Shown: positions 36,219 to 45,222, numbered from the stretch's first letter. The stretch: DNA of 64,000 nt from Rhodococcus sp. OK302 (GCF_002245895.1 NZ_NPJZ01000001.1:372001-436000); one strand, 5' to 3'. The notes: a model not told the origin generated them from the letters alone. Translations and numbers: made by a program.

Positions 36219-37619
36219 CTACAGTCCGACGGATTGCTCGAGAGCGCCGAGTTCGTTATCGAGGTGATCGAGCAGAGGCGCCAGCGGCGGCAGGCTGCGC
36301 CGGCAACCGGTCAGCCCGAACGCAATCTCGTCGTCGGTGCTGGTGCAGGTGATATTCAAGGCCTGTCCGTCCACCGGGATGGACAGCGGGTACAGCGCAC
36401 TCATCCGGGCGCCGTTCCAGTACAGTGCCTTTCGCGGTCCGGGCACGTTGGAGATCATCACGTTCGGTGGGCGGATCGGCCCGCCGAGTCCGAACATGCC
36501 CAACGCCAGCGGAACGGTGCCCAGCGCGCTCATCGCCAGAATCTGCGCCGAACTGCGGGTGCGCATCGCGTCCTTGCCCTCGCGCATGGAGACACGCACC
36601 GCGTCGAACCGCTCTGCCGGATCGGTGAGGTGGGTCGCGAGGTTGCACATCAGCACTCCGATCTCGTTGCCGGCCTTGCCATCCTGCCGTTCTCCACGCA
36701 GTGAGACGGGCACCATCGCGACAAGCGGATCTTCGGGCAGTGCGTCGAGATCGCCCATAAAGGTGCGCAGGGCGCCGGAGCACATCGCGAGCACCACGTC
36801 ATTGATGGTGGAGTCGGCACACTTGGCAACCAGGCGGAGGCGTTCGAGCGGCCAGGCGCGGGCCGCAAACCGGCGCGCCCCGCCGATCGGCACGTTGAGC
36901 ATGGATTTGGGTGCGGAGAGTGTGAGCGGGCCGCCATGTCCGCGGCGGGCCCGGTCGATGGTGCCGACGATCGCGGGCAGCATCCCTGCTGCCTCACCAG
37001 CGGCGCCGCGGGCGGCGCGCAGTACCGCTGCGGACAGGTCGAGACGGCCAGAGCTTGTGGTGGGCGCGTCCGGGACCAGATGGAGGGAGGGGCGCTCGCG
37101 GACCAGCGGTTCCCACGGAGCGGGCATGCCCGTCGCATCCACGTCTTCACTGAGTGCGCTACGCAGCAACTTCAGCGCGGACACGCCATCGGCGAGGGCG
37201 TGGTGAATCTTCATGTACACCGCGAAACGGCCGTCGGAGAGGCCCTCGATCAGGTGCACCTCCCACAGCGGGCGACTGCGGTCAAGCAATCCGGAGTGCA
37301 GTCGGGCGACGAGTTCCATCAGTTCGGTGATCCCGCCGGGCGCCGGCAGTGCGTCGTGGCGGATGTGGTGATCGAGGTCGACGTCGACATCTTCCTCCCA
37401 GCCCCACTGACCCAGTGTGGTCACCGATCGGCGGGCCCGTTTGGACAGCAACGAAGATACTGCGCCGCCGGTGAGCGAGGCGTCGAGCATCGCGCGCATA
37501 GCCTGTGCGTCGGCACCGTCCGGCGGTTCGAACAGGGCCAGGCCTCCGACGTGCATCGGATGATCGCGGGACTCGCCGACCAGGAACATCGAGTCGGTCG
37601 GTGACATCGGGAGCAGCAA
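36219..37619 (-). CDS. Wax ester synthase/diacylglycerol acyltransferase
   Basis: A 466-aa bifunctional acyltransferase of the actinobacterial Atf/Tgs family, which makes triacylglycerol or wax esters from acyl-CoA. The catalytic HHALADG motif (H139, H140, D144) is intact, the N-terminus has the family PMSPTDSMFL, and NVPGPRKALYW and the C-terminal NITCTSTDDEIAFGLTGC are present. The TTG at 37619 is preferred because GAAAGGG is 7 nt upstream; the ATG at 37607 lacks a ribosome site. Rhodococci hold many such genes for storage lipid. Its promoter region carries two inverted repeats. Confidence 0.9.
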   Translation of the reverse strand: MLLPMSPTDSMFLVGESRDHPMHVGGLALFEPPDGADAQAMRAMLDASLTGGAVSSLLSKRARRSVTTLGQWGWEEDVDVDLDHHIRHDALPAPGGITELMELVARLHSGLLDRSRPLWEVHLIEGLSDGRFAVYMKIHHALADGVSALKLLRSALSEDVDATGMPAPWEPLVRERPSLHLVPDAPTTSSGRLDLSAAVLRAARGAAGEAAGMLPAIVGTIDRARRGHGGPLTLSAPKSMLNVPIGGARRFAARAWPLERLRLVAKCADSTINDVVLAMCSGALRTFMGDLDALPEDPLVAMVPVSLRGERQDGKAGNEIGVLMCNLATHLTDPAERFDAVRVSMREGKDAMRTRSSAQILAMSALGTVPLALGMFGLGGPIRPPNVMISNVPGPRKALYWNGARMSALYPLSIPVDGQALNITCTSTDDEIAFGLTGCRRSLPPLAPLLDHLDNELGALEQSVGL

Positions 37620-37747
37620 GATTGAGCCCTTTCCATTGGCGTTTCGGACCTACGGCATGGTCCTCGGAGGCCCTGTGGCTTAAGGCGCGTTCTAGGTGTT
37701 ATCAGCAGTCACAGTCAGATGTGGGACAGATCACAAAATGACCACTT

Positions 37748-37764
37748 GTGATGTTTTACATCAC
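37748..37764. promoter_or_regulatory. GTGATGT-TTT-ACATCAC palindrome
   Basis: A perfect 7-3-7 inverted repeat about 130 bp upstream of the WS/DGAT start; putative regulator site. Spacing does not fit the CRP/GlxR consensus. Confidence 0.45.
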
Positions 37765-37813
37765 GAGCAGGACTTGGCGCCACTTGGGCAAAGGTTCAAG
37801 TGGCACTTGATAC

Positions 37814-37827
37814 TTGACAGTTGTCAA
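37814..37827. promoter_or_regulatory. TTGACA-GT-TGTCAA inverted repeat
   Basis: A 6-2-6 inverted repeat about 195 bp upstream of the WS/DGAT gene; the TTGACA half could also be a -35 box. Confidence 0.35.
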
Positions 37828-38244
37828 CCCTGGACATCTTGTGTTGGGGCGCGCCCGCCCGCAACACCGAGGCTTTCGCTGGGCCATTGACGCTTCCCGA
37901 ACGCCGCCCGAGGCATGGGTGCCGACGAGGATTCCGCCGGTGCTTCACGCCGCTCACAATGACCGCCTGGAATACGCGGAAGATGGCCGCTCCCAGGACA
38001 GTTGAAACCCCCGGCCGAGAAAATCAGTGACCGGGGGATGTCCAACGTCATCCGTATTGAGCACACAACACGGAGACCCTCTAACCGCGCGAGCCGACCC
38101 CCACATCCGGCCCCACAGGTTCACCGTAGGCATGTCGGAGGCAGAAGGTCGGGTGGAAGAAGAAACCCTTCGAATTGAGGACTAAAGTCCCCAGTCTTGC
38201 AACGAGAGCTGAGATCATTTTTCGTTCCGAGATTCGCATGGCAG

Positions 38245-39258
38245 TTACCTCGCCGACGAGCCGGCTCGGAGTTGCCCACACATCGTTCGGAAGTCGTTGT
38301 CGTCGGCGGGATCAGTCGGCACTGCCAGCGCAATACCGTCACAAAGCTCGCCGTACTTCACATTCAACATTGCCGGCAGTTCGGCGTAGGTGCATTGTGT
38401 GACCAGCACGTCCAGCACGTCGTCAGCGAGAACAGATTCCAGATCTGCCCAATCACCGGTTCGCGCCATTGCGGTCAATCTCTCGCCGACCTCCGTGAAA
38501 CCGAGAACGTCCAGGGCAACGCGGTAGGCCGGTGTGGAGTAGAGGAACGCAAGCTCTTTCCTCACTGGTTCACGGGCTGATGCGAGTGCTGCTTCATCCC
38601 GGCCGCTGACGATTTTCGGCACCCCGATCAGTCGGGGCTTGCGACCACCCTGCTCGAGAGCCGGAATTATCTTCTCCGCGAGCACTTTCGGGTGCGAACT
38701 CGTGGGATGGGCGACAAAACCGTCGGCAACCTCGCCCGCCAGCGCGCACATACGTGCGTTCACTCCCCCGGTCCAGATTTCCGGCGGTTTAACGTCGAGC
38801 GGCCCCGGATTGAAATACGGTTGCAGACGGTTGAATGTGTAATGCGTACCCTCGTAATCGAGCGCACTGCCGGATTGAAACGCGGCAAAGATCGCTCGCA
38901 CAGCGCCTACGTAATCACGCAGTTGCGCAACGGGATCCGTCCACGGCATCGAATACCGTCCGACTATATTGCCCCGCACCTGAGTCGCGAGCCCGAGCTG
39001 AAACCGTCCACCGGAAAAGTCGGCCAAATCCCAGGCCGCCAACGCCGTCACCATGGGACTGCGCGCAAACGCCACCACCATCGACGTCCGAACCGTCAGC
39101 GTGGAACTGTGCTCCACGGCTAATGCAGCGACGGCAAACGGATCCCGAACGGTCTCCGAGATGTGCACGGTATCGAAGCCGAGGGCCTCTATCCTTCTGA
39201 CACGTTCCGCTACCAGCCGCAATGGGGTATCGGCCGGTAGCGACGTCACTAATTCCAT
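38245..39258 (-). CDS. LLM-class (F420-type) flavin-dependent oxidoreductase
   Basis: A 337-aa luciferase-like TIM-barrel protein: FDTVHISETVRDPF, then DLADFSGGRFQLGLATQ, KPPEIWTGGVN and DGFVAHPTS. Members use FMN or F420 for hydride transfer or monooxygenation. The start at 39258 is 1 nt from the stop of the SMP-30 gene, so the two are translationally linked. It is the last gene of a four-gene minus-strand operon with a lactonase, a GS-like ligase and an HsaA-like monooxygenase. The cofactor and substrate cannot be settled from sequence. Confidence 0.82.
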   Translation of the reverse strand: MELVTSLPADTPLRLVAERVRRIEALGFDTVHISETVRDPFAVAALAVEHSSTLTVRTSMVVAFARSPMVTALAAWDLADFSGGRFQLGLATQVRGNIVGRYSMPWTDPVAQLRDYVGAVRAIFAAFQSGSALDYEGTHYTFNRLQPYFNPGPLDVKPPEIWTGGVNARMCALAGEVADGFVAHPTSSHPKVLAEKIIPALEQGGRKPRLIGVPKIVSGRDEAALASAREPVRKELAFLYSTPAYRVALDVLGFTEVGERLTAMARTGDWADLESVLADDVLDVLVTQCTYAELPAMLNVKYGELCDGIALAVPTDPADDNDFRTMCGQLRAGSSAR

Positions 39259-39259
39259 A

Positions 39260-40147
39260 TCAGTCCAACGGCTCCAAACGAATCGACAGCAACTTGCCTT
39301 CGGTAGCAACCTTACGTGCATGCTCATTGAAATCCGGTGCCGCACAGACAAACAAGGTTCGGCCATCGGATCCGCCGAGACCACAAGCGAAAACACCGCT
39401 GCCGAAAGCGATCTCGCCGATCACCCCAACGCCTTCGGCCACATGCACAATTCGCCCGCCGAGAGCGTCGGCTACCCACATCGAATCGTCACCGTCGATG
39501 CAGCACCCGTCGGGCGCGAGCACTATCTCCGCCAGCGTGGTCTCCATTGCCGGTCCACCCGGGACCTCGCCGAACTTCGCCCAATCGCGACGCTCCCCCA
39601 GCGACCCGTCCGCGTCGATCGAGAACGCACTGATCCTATTGCCGAGAGTTTCGTCGACGAGCAGTTCACCGGTGGTGGTCAGCGCCATTCCGTTGGGAAA
39701 ATGCAGGTCGCGAGCCACGACATGAACACTGCCGTCGGGGTCGACGCGAAGCAGATCGGCTGTCTCGACCTGAGCCAGGTTCATCAGATCGAAGCCGAAA
39801 TTGCCGACGTACGCACGACCCTGCGCATCGACGAGCATGTCGTTGACATTGACGTCTGCGCCCACAAGATTCGACAGGTCTGCGTGTACAACCAGCTCAC
39901 CGTCCGGTTCGCGGCGCAGGATCTTCTGATCGCGCATGGAGACAACCAGCAACCTGCCGTCCGGAAGCCAGCCCAGCCCCGACGGTTGACCGGGAACCTT
40001 GGCCTCGACGCGTACGTCTGTTCCGTCCTCGCGCGCCGACACGACCTGATAACTGTAGAAATCCGAGACCCAGATGCGGTCGTCATGCCAACGCGGGCAC
40101 TCGAAGTACGTGTATCCCTCGAGAACTACCGTAATTTCTGGTGCCAT
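39260..40147 (-). CDS. SMP-30/gluconolactonase-family lactonase
   Basis: A 295-aa six-bladed beta-propeller of the SMP-30 family: EGYTYFECPRWHDDRIWVSD with the metal-binding Glu near the N-terminus, VNDMLVDAQGRAYVGNFG, FPNGMAL, and DGCCIDGDDSMWVAD. The family opens lactones with a divalent metal. The ATG at 40147 has AGGAGA upstream. It lies third in the operon, 82 nt after the GS-like gene, so the pathway may pass through a lactone; this is inferred. Confidence 0.82.
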   Translation of the reverse strand: MAPEITVVLEGYTYFECPRWHDDRIWVSDFYSYQVVSAREDGTDVRVEAKVPGQPSGLGWLPDGRLLVVSMRDQKILRREPDGELVVHADLSNLVGADVNVNDMLVDAQGRAYVGNFGFDLMNLAQVETADLLRVDPDGSVHVVARDLHFPNGMALTTTGELLVDETLGNRISAFSIDADGSLGERRDWAKFGEVPGGPAMETTLAEIVLAPDGCCIDGDDSMWVADALGGRIVHVAEGVGVIGEIAFGSGVFACGLGGSDGRTLFVCAAPDFNEHARKVATEGKLLSIRLEPLD

Positions 40148-40229
40148 CGAATTCTCCTGCGTCGGTGAAGAACGAGCGTGTCCGTCATTCAATCATCGAC
40201 ACCTTCCGTCGGTGCCCGATTCGCAATCT

Positions 40230-41522
40230 TCAAGCGCTCCAGGCATATCGAAGCCGCTCGATAACCGCGGACGCATCCAGCTCTGCGCATCTCGAATGCT
40301 CGAGCTCTTTCACTGCGACCATCGCTTCGATGATCGGATTTCCGAGGGCACTTCGCGCAACCCCGGACGCACGCAGTCGCTGCAGAATCTCACCAATATC
40401 GGTGGGCACACGCTCGCTCTCCACCAATATAGATGGATTGACAGTCACTTCCCGGGGCAGCGGGGTCTGGTCAATGATTCCGGCGTGAGCTGCTGCGAGA
40501 ATTGTCGCCGTGGCGAGATACGGATTTGCCGACCCGTCCACAACCTTGACTTCGATGTTGGCGCCGTGCGGATTTCCCGAGGATTCGCTGCAGAATCTTA
40601 CTGCCGCCTCACGGTTTTCGTGGCCCCAACAGATGTAGGCACCAGACCAGGTGTTGGGCTGCAATCGCATTCCGGACAATGGCGAGGACGCCAAGACCGC
40701 CGTCAGATCACCGAGATGAGCTACCAAGCCACCCAACGCGCAGGCTCCGTCGTCAGTCATCCCGTAAGCCTGCTGCCCTCCGGAGAAGATCGGCACACCA
40801 GCCCGAGTCAACGAAAAATGTTGATGCGCACCGTTTCCCGAACCTCCGACGGTAGGCATCGGAGAGAAGGACACCGTCATTCCATGGGATCGCGCCGTGC
40901 GACCGATCAGAATTCGAGCCAAGATCACGTTGTCAGCGGATTCGACCGGCGATGCCGGCGCAAGCGAGATCTCGAATTGACCCGGACCGTATTCCGCATG
41001 AAATTGTTCGATATCCAGTTGGGCGCGTTGAGCATTCGCAAACAGCTCCCGAATGAAGCCCTCCTGTGCAAGCACGGCAGAGAGTCCGTAGGCCGACCAC
41101 TGCTCGTCGGGTACGCCGCCGAAAAGCGTGAACTCGATTTCGTGCCCCACTCGCGCCTCGAGATCGTTGCTCGCCAGCACCGAGGTTGTGCGTCGCAAAG
41201 CCTCACGACTGCATACTGGCGAAACCGATCCGTCCAACTCATACAGAGTCGCCGGCGCCCAGCACACGCCATTCCCCAGATCGCGGAGGTCTGATTCCAC
41301 GATCCTCAGCCGCAGATCGCCTACTACCGAAAGGTCATCGGTGAATGCGAGGGCATCGTCGGCGCAGAAAACGCTCCAACTCGGCGACGCCCCCATACCG
41401 CTGGAAACAAAGGCATCAACTCTATTGGCCGGCACTACTTTCGCCCGCGCCACGCCCGCGAGATCGACGATCGAGCCGATAACCAGTGCCGGGGTTTGCG
41501 TCACCTGCCGGAGATTACCCAC
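40230..41522 (-). CDS. Glutamine-synthetase-like gamma-glutamyl amine ligase
   Basis: A 430-aa protein of the GS fold but not a housekeeping GlnA. It has DLAGVARAKVVP at the N-terminus, the metal-binding GHEIEFTLF, EYGPGQFEISL, GNGAHQHFSL and an arginine segment ENREAAVRFC. Such paralogues join glutamate to amines (polyamines, isopropylamine, anilines). Together with a flavin monooxygenase and a lactonase it suggests catabolism of an amine-bearing compound. GTG starts at 41522 and 41504 are both possible and neither has a clear ribosome site. It follows the monooxygenase by 27 nt. Confidence 0.8.
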   Translation of the reverse strand: MGNLRQVTQTPALVIGSIVDLAGVARAKVVPANRVDAFVSSGMGASPSWSVFCADDALAFTDDLSVVGDLRLRIVESDLRDLGNGVCWAPATLYELDGSVSPVCSREALRRTTSVLASNDLEARVGHEIEFTLFGGVPDEQWSAYGLSAVLAQEGFIRELFANAQRAQLDIEQFHAEYGPGQFEISLAPASPVESADNVILARILIGRTARSHGMTVSFSPMPTVGGSGNGAHQHFSLTRAGVPIFSGGQQAYGMTDDGACALGGLVAHLGDLTAVLASSPLSGMRLQPNTWSGAYICWGHENREAAVRFCSESSGNPHGANIEVKVVDGSANPYLATATILAAAHAGIIDQTPLPREVTVNPSILVESERVPTDIGEILQRLRASGVARSALGNPIIEAMVAVKELEHSRCAELDASAVIERLRYAWSA

Positions 41523-41549
41523 CCGAAGGGGAGGAAACCCCCGAAAGCG

Positions 41550-42716
41550 TCAGATCAAGTTGTCTTCCACCGGCAAACCGAAAGCGGCCCGCCCGTACAA
41601 CGCCAACGCGCGTTCCGGTTCGTTCGCGACATGCACGCTGCCCGCATGAACGTCGCGCCATGCCCGCTCGATGGGGTTACCGCGCGAAAGTGAGTTTCCA
41701 CCGGCCGTCTTGAACAACATGTCGATCGCTTCCACCGAACGCTCCGTCGCACGAACCTGGTCGCGTCGAGCGCGCAGTCGCATCGACAACGGCAACTCCT
41801 GGCCGGCCACGGCGAGTTCGTACATCTCACGAATATTGCGATCCATCTGCAAAATCGCGGCATCGATTTCCGACGACGCACGAGCCACCGCCACCTGAGC
41901 GAACTGATCCTCGCTGAACCGTCCACCGCCCAAGCTGAGGCGAACACGTTCACGCATCACTTCGAGGTAGCCCTCGTAACAACCTGCGACGATGCCCACA
42001 GAAGGCGCCGCTACCGCCGACGTGAAGATGCTTCCGAAAGGCAATTTGTAGAGCGGACCGGGGTTCACGAGCTGGCCTGGCCCTTCCAATTGAGCCGTCT
42101 CGTAATTGCGCTTCAACCGATGATCCGGAACAAATGCCTTCTTGACGACAATCTCGTTGCTCGCCGTTCCGCGCATACCCACGACGTCCCAGACGTCGCG
42201 AATCTCGTAATCAGCTCGGGGTACCAGCACCGTCATGAAATCGACGGGACGCCCGTCCATGCCCACGACCATCGCGCCCAGCAATGCCCAGGTCGCATGT
42301 TCACAACCCGAAGAGAATCCCCAACTGCCGGTCAGTTCATAGCCGCCCTCCACTGCCGTCAATCGACCGACCGGCGCGTACGCCGAAGAGATGAGCGTCG
42401 TCGGGTCATCGCCCCACACGTCTGCTTGAGCTCGATCGTCGAACAAGGCCAGGTGCCACGGATGCACTCCCACCACCGACGCAACCCACCCCGTCGAACC
42501 ACACGCAGCGGAAATCGCGCGGATAACTTCGAAGAACTGAACGGGATCGCCTTCGGCTCCGCCGTAGCGCTTCGGTTGCAGCATCTTGAACACCCCGGCG
42601 TCACCGAGCTCACGAATCGTCCGGTCGGATATCTTCCTGGAGTCGTCCACTTTCTGGGCACGCTCGGCGATCTTGGGTAGCAGATCGCGAACAGCGCTCA
42701 GAACCTTGTTGACCAT
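41550..42716 (-). CDS. HsaA-like flavin-dependent monooxygenase (acyl-CoA dehydrogenase fold)
   Basis: A 388-aa protein alike along its whole length to HsaA, the oxygenase of 3-HSA 4-hydroxylase in steroid ring degradation: ACGSTGWVASVVGVHPWHLALF, cited as ACGSTGWVASVVG and HPWHLALFD; SSAYAPVG; GSWGFSSGCEHATW; VVGMRGTASNEIVV; and RARRDQVRATERSVEAIDMLF near the end. It needs a separate flavin reductase, which is not in the window. It may hydroxylate a phenolic steroid fragment or a different aromatic. The ATG at 42716 was chosen; a GTG at 42737 is possible. It is divergent from kshA. Confidence 0.82.
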   Translation of the reverse strand: MVNKVLSAVRDLLPKIAERAQKVDDSRKISDRTIRELGDAGVFKMLQPKRYGGAEGDPVQFFEVIRAISAACGSTGWVASVVGVHPWHLALFDDRAQADVWGDDPTTLISSAYAPVGRLTAVEGGYELTGSWGFSSGCEHATWALLGAMVVGMDGRPVDFMTVLVPRADYEIRDVWDVVGMRGTASNEIVVKKAFVPDHRLKRNYETAQLEGPGQLVNPGPLYKLPFGSIFTSAVAAPSVGIVAGCYEGYLEVMRERVRLSLGGGRFSEDQFAQVAVARASSEIDAAILQMDRNIREMYELAVAGQELPLSMRLRARRDQVRATERSVEAIDMLFKTAGGNSLSRGNPIERAWRDVHAGSVHVANEPERALALYGRAAFGLPVEDNLI

Positions 42717-42814
42717 GGGAAGACACACTCCTTGCACCGATCGGGGAGGCCTGATCAGATAGACATAACGGCTGCCCTGAAACCATATCTTGAACCGCTG
42801 TTCCGGTGACCGGA

Positions 42815-42833
42815 CGTCCCGGAGGCCGGGACG
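42815..42833. promoter_or_regulatory. CGTCCCGG-AGG-CCGGGACG palindrome in the divergent promoter region
   Basis: A perfect 8-3-8 inverted repeat midway between the HsaA-like gene and kshA. An adjoining 11-bp CCGGT-G-ACCGG palindrome ends at 42813. Possible operators. Confidence 0.45.
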
Positions 42834-42882
42834 GCTGCACTCCGCGAACTCTTGCCCCGGCGGTCCCGCCCAGTGAGACGAC

Positions 42883-42911
42883 CTAGGGGTTCGCCACTAC
42901 AGCTCCCCTAG
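42883..42911. promoter_or_regulatory. CTAGGGG-N15-CCCCTAG inverted repeat before kshA
   Basis: Seven-base arms 44 bp ahead of the kshA start; possible operator or leader hairpin. Confidence 0.4.
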
Positions 42912-42954
42912 CGTCACTTTTCAAGATACTGACCGTGAAAGGACGGGACTCATC

Positions 42955-44118
42955 GTGACGATCAATCAGTCCGACCGCGACGAGGTTCGCGAGATCCAAG
43001 CCGGAACCGCACCTACTCGCTTCGCACGTGGATGGCACTGCATTGGACTCACGGAGTCCTTCAAAGATGGAGAGCCGCACTCCATCGAAGCCTTCGGCAC
43101 CAAGCTCGTCGTGTTCGCCGACAGTGAGGGCAGCGTCAAGATTCTCGACGCGTATTGCCGTCACATGGGTGGCGACCTGAGCCAGGGCACCATCAAGGGC
43201 GACGCCATCGCGTGTCCGTTCCACGACTGGCGTTGGGGCGGCAACGGCAAGTGCCAGAAGATCCCGTACGCACGCCGCGTGCCTCCTCTCGCGAAGACTC
43301 GCGCCTGGCACACCCTCGACCAGGACGGAATGCTCTTCGTCTGGAACGACCCCGAGGGCAACCCGCCGCCGGCCGAGGTGACCATCCCTCGTATCGAAGG
43401 CGCACTCTCCGACGAGTGGAGCGACTGGGTCTGGTTCACCACGACCGTCGACACCAACTGCCGCGAAATCGTCGACAACATCGTCGACATGGCGCACTTC
43501 TTCTACGTTCACTACTCCTTCCCGACGTACTTCAAGAACGTCTTCGAAGGCCACGTGGCGACGCAGTACATGAAGGGCACCGCCCGTACCGACATGCGTC
43601 CGCATGCCGCCGGCACTCCGCAGATGTTGGGCAGCGACTCCACAGCTTCGTACTTCGGTCCGTCCTTCATGGTCGACGACCTGATCTACCAGTACGAGGA
43701 CTACAACATCGATTCCGTACTCATCAACTGCCACTACCCGGTCAGTGCGGACAAGTTCGTGCTCCAGTACGGCATCATCGTCAAGAAGTCGGACCGTTTC
43801 CAGGGTGAAGCTGCCGACGCGATGGCCAAGAACTTCGGCACGTTCATCGCCAAGGGCTTCGAGCAGGACGTCGAGATCTGGAAGAACAAGACTCGCATCG
43901 AAAACCCGCTCCTCTGCGAAGAAGACGGCCCTGTCTACCAGCTGCGTCGCTGGTACGAGCAGTTCTACGTCGACGTCGCCGATGTCGCTCCCGAGATGAC
44001 CGAGCGTTTCGAGTTCGAACTCGACACCGCGCGTCCCGTCGCAGCCTGGAAGCAGGAAGTCGAAGACAACCTCGCGGCAAAGAAGGCCGAAGCAGATGCA
44101 GCAGCTGCAGTGCGCTGA
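42955..44118 (+). CDS. kshA: 3-ketosteroid 9-alpha-hydroxylase, oxygenase component
   Basis: A 387-aa Rieske non-heme iron oxygenase. The Rieske ligands are C68 and H70 (YCRHMGGDLS), C87 and H90 (CPFHDWRW). The mononuclear iron site is D178, H181, H186 with the bridging N175 region (DNIVDMAHFFYVHYSFP). KshA with reductase KshB (not in the window) puts a 9-alpha hydroxyl on androstenedione or androstadienedione; with KstD this breaks ring B. The GTG at 42955 has GAAAGGA 11 nt upstream. Three genes follow closely on the same strand. Confidence 0.95.
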   Translation: MTINQSDRDEVREIQAGTAPTRFARGWHCIGLTESFKDGEPHSIEAFGTKLVVFADSEGSVKILDAYCRHMGGDLSQGTIKGDAIACPFHDWRWGGNGKCQKIPYARRVPPLAKTRAWHTLDQDGMLFVWNDPEGNPPPAEVTIPRIEGALSDEWSDWVWFTTTVDTNCREIVDNIVDMAHFFYVHYSFPTYFKNVFEGHVATQYMKGTARTDMRPHAAGTPQMLGSDSTASYFGPSFMVDDLIYQYEDYNIDSVLINCHYPVSADKFVLQYGIIVKKSDRFQGEAADAMAKNFGTFIAKGFEQDVEIWKNKTRIENPLLCEEDGPVYQLRRWYEQFYVDVADVAPEMTERFEFELDTARPVAAWKQEVEDNLAAKKAEADAAAAVR

Positions 44119-44392
44119 GTGCAAAGCGCAGGTCCTGGTCCAGAAGAACAGCTGGGAACACACCACTGTTCAGTGGAATGACCAGGCCCGCGCCACTTGC
44201 CTCGAAATCGCCGACGAACGTGAATTCGGCCGACGCGAGGGACGCCCCGGCGCCCCTCGCAAGCAGTGCGGCGCATTGATCGCGTCCATCGTCGCGGCGG
44301 CCAAGGCCGGCGAGATCGAGGTACTCGACGACGCTCCGGTGCCGAAGCCGATCGTCGACGACAGCGAACCTGCACCCGCTCCATTCCACTAG
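44096..44392 (+). CDS. Small protein with CxxC motif, coupled to kshA
   Basis: A 98-aa protein starting MQQLQCAECKAQVLVQKN; the CAEC pair together with later cysteines (ARATCLEIA, RKQCGAL) suggests a small metal-binding or redox knuckle, followed by a Pro-rich acidic tail. Its ATG lies 23 bp inside the end of kshA, so translation is coupled. It could be an accessory factor for steroid hydroxylation, but that rests on position only. No family is named. Confidence 0.65.
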   Translation: MQQLQCAECKAQVLVQKNSWEHTTVQWNDQARATCLEIADEREFGRREGRPGAPRKQCGALIASIVAAAKAGEIEVLDDAPVPKPIVDDSEPAPAPFH

Positions 44393-44422
44393 AGAAGCCA
44401 ACATCTTTCGAAGAAGGTAGTA

Positions 44423-45211
44423 ATGATCGATCCTCAGTACTACGGCCCTTGGGCAGTCATCGCCGGCGGTTCCGAAGGTGTGGGCTCATCCTTCGCTGAC
44501 GAGCTCAGCAAGATCGGCATCAACCTCGTGCTCATCGCCCGCAAGCCGGGCCCGCTCGAGGAGACCGCGTCGAAGGCTCGCGCCAACGGCGTCGAAGTAC
44601 GCACTCTTGCACTGGATTTGCTCGTCCCCGACGCGCTCGACCAGATCAAGGCTGTCACCGACGACGTCGAGGTGGGCTTGCTCATCTTCAACGCCGGCGC
44701 AAACAGCTACGGCCACGAGTTCGTTTCCGGCGAGATGGACGGCTTCCGCGGCGTCATCGAGCTCAATGTCCACAAGCAGCTCGAACTCTCGCACCACTTC
44801 GGCGCATTGATGAAGGAACGCGGACGCGGCGGCATCATGCTGCTCGGTTCGATGTCCGGCTACATGGGCTCCGAAACACAGAGCATCTACTCGGCATCGA
44901 AGGCGTTCGGACGCATCTTCGCCGAGAGCCTGTGGATCGAACTCGAGCCGTTCGGCGTGCACGTCCTCGAATTCGTTCTGGGCGTCACCCGCACCCCTGC
45001 CATGGCTCGCATGGGCCTCAACTTCGACATCCCGGGCATGAATGTGTCCGAGCCCGAAGATGTTGCCCGCGAAGGCCTCGAGCACTTGGCTGACGGTCCG
45101 CTGTGGGTTGCCGGTGGCAACTACGAGGCCGTCAAGAAGCGCAACGGTTTCCCCCGCGACAAGATGGTCAAGGGCGCTGCCGAGGCTATGCGCAAGCTGC
45201 TCAACCGCTGA
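44423..45211 (+). CDS. Short-chain dehydrogenase/reductase in the kshA operon
   Basis: A 262-aa SDR: variant glycine motif GGSEGVGSS, FNAGANSYG, catalytic Ser in LLGSMSGYMGS and YSASKAF. Position 30 bp after the small coupled gene suggests a steroid or steroid-fragment hydroxyl/keto conversion; the exact substrate is unknown. AAGGT lies 4 nt before the ATG. The downstream spacer holds a 15-bp stem-loop. Confidence 0.85.
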   Translation: MIDPQYYGPWAVIAGGSEGVGSSFADELSKIGINLVLIARKPGPLEETASKARANGVEVRTLALDLLVPDALDQIKAVTDDVEVGLLIFNAGANSYGHEFVSGEMDGFRGVIELNVHKQLELSHHFGALMKERGRGGIMLLGSMSGYMGSETQSIYSASKAFGRIFAESLWIELEPFGVHVLEFVLGVTRTPAMARMGLNFDIPGMNVSEPEDVAREGLEHLADGPLWVAGGNYEAVKKRNGFPRDKMVKGAAEAMRKLLNR

Positions 45212-45222
45212 TTTTCGACTCG

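Larger units (their letters stand above)
37620..38244. other. 625-bp intergenic region
   Basis: No convincing gene on either strand. The part next to the WS/DGAT gene contains two operator-like inverted repeats, listed separately. The part next to the LLM oxidoreductase stop (38030-38244) shows nothing recognisable. Confidence 0.5.

Noticed and set aside
37748..37764. CRP/GlxR-type binding site
   Set aside because: The half-sites are too far apart for TGTGA-N6-TCACA; kept only as a generic palindrome.
42717..42954. Canonical KstR box (TnnAACnnGTTnnA) before kshA
   Set aside because: I looked for it here and in the kstD and thiolase promoter regions and found no convincing match; a GAAC-N4-GTTC repeat near 42792 has the wrong spacing.
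42883..44166. Minus-strand open frame of over 400 codons opposite kshA
   Set aside because: KshA motifs on the plus strand are complete; the antisense frame is a codon-bias shadow.
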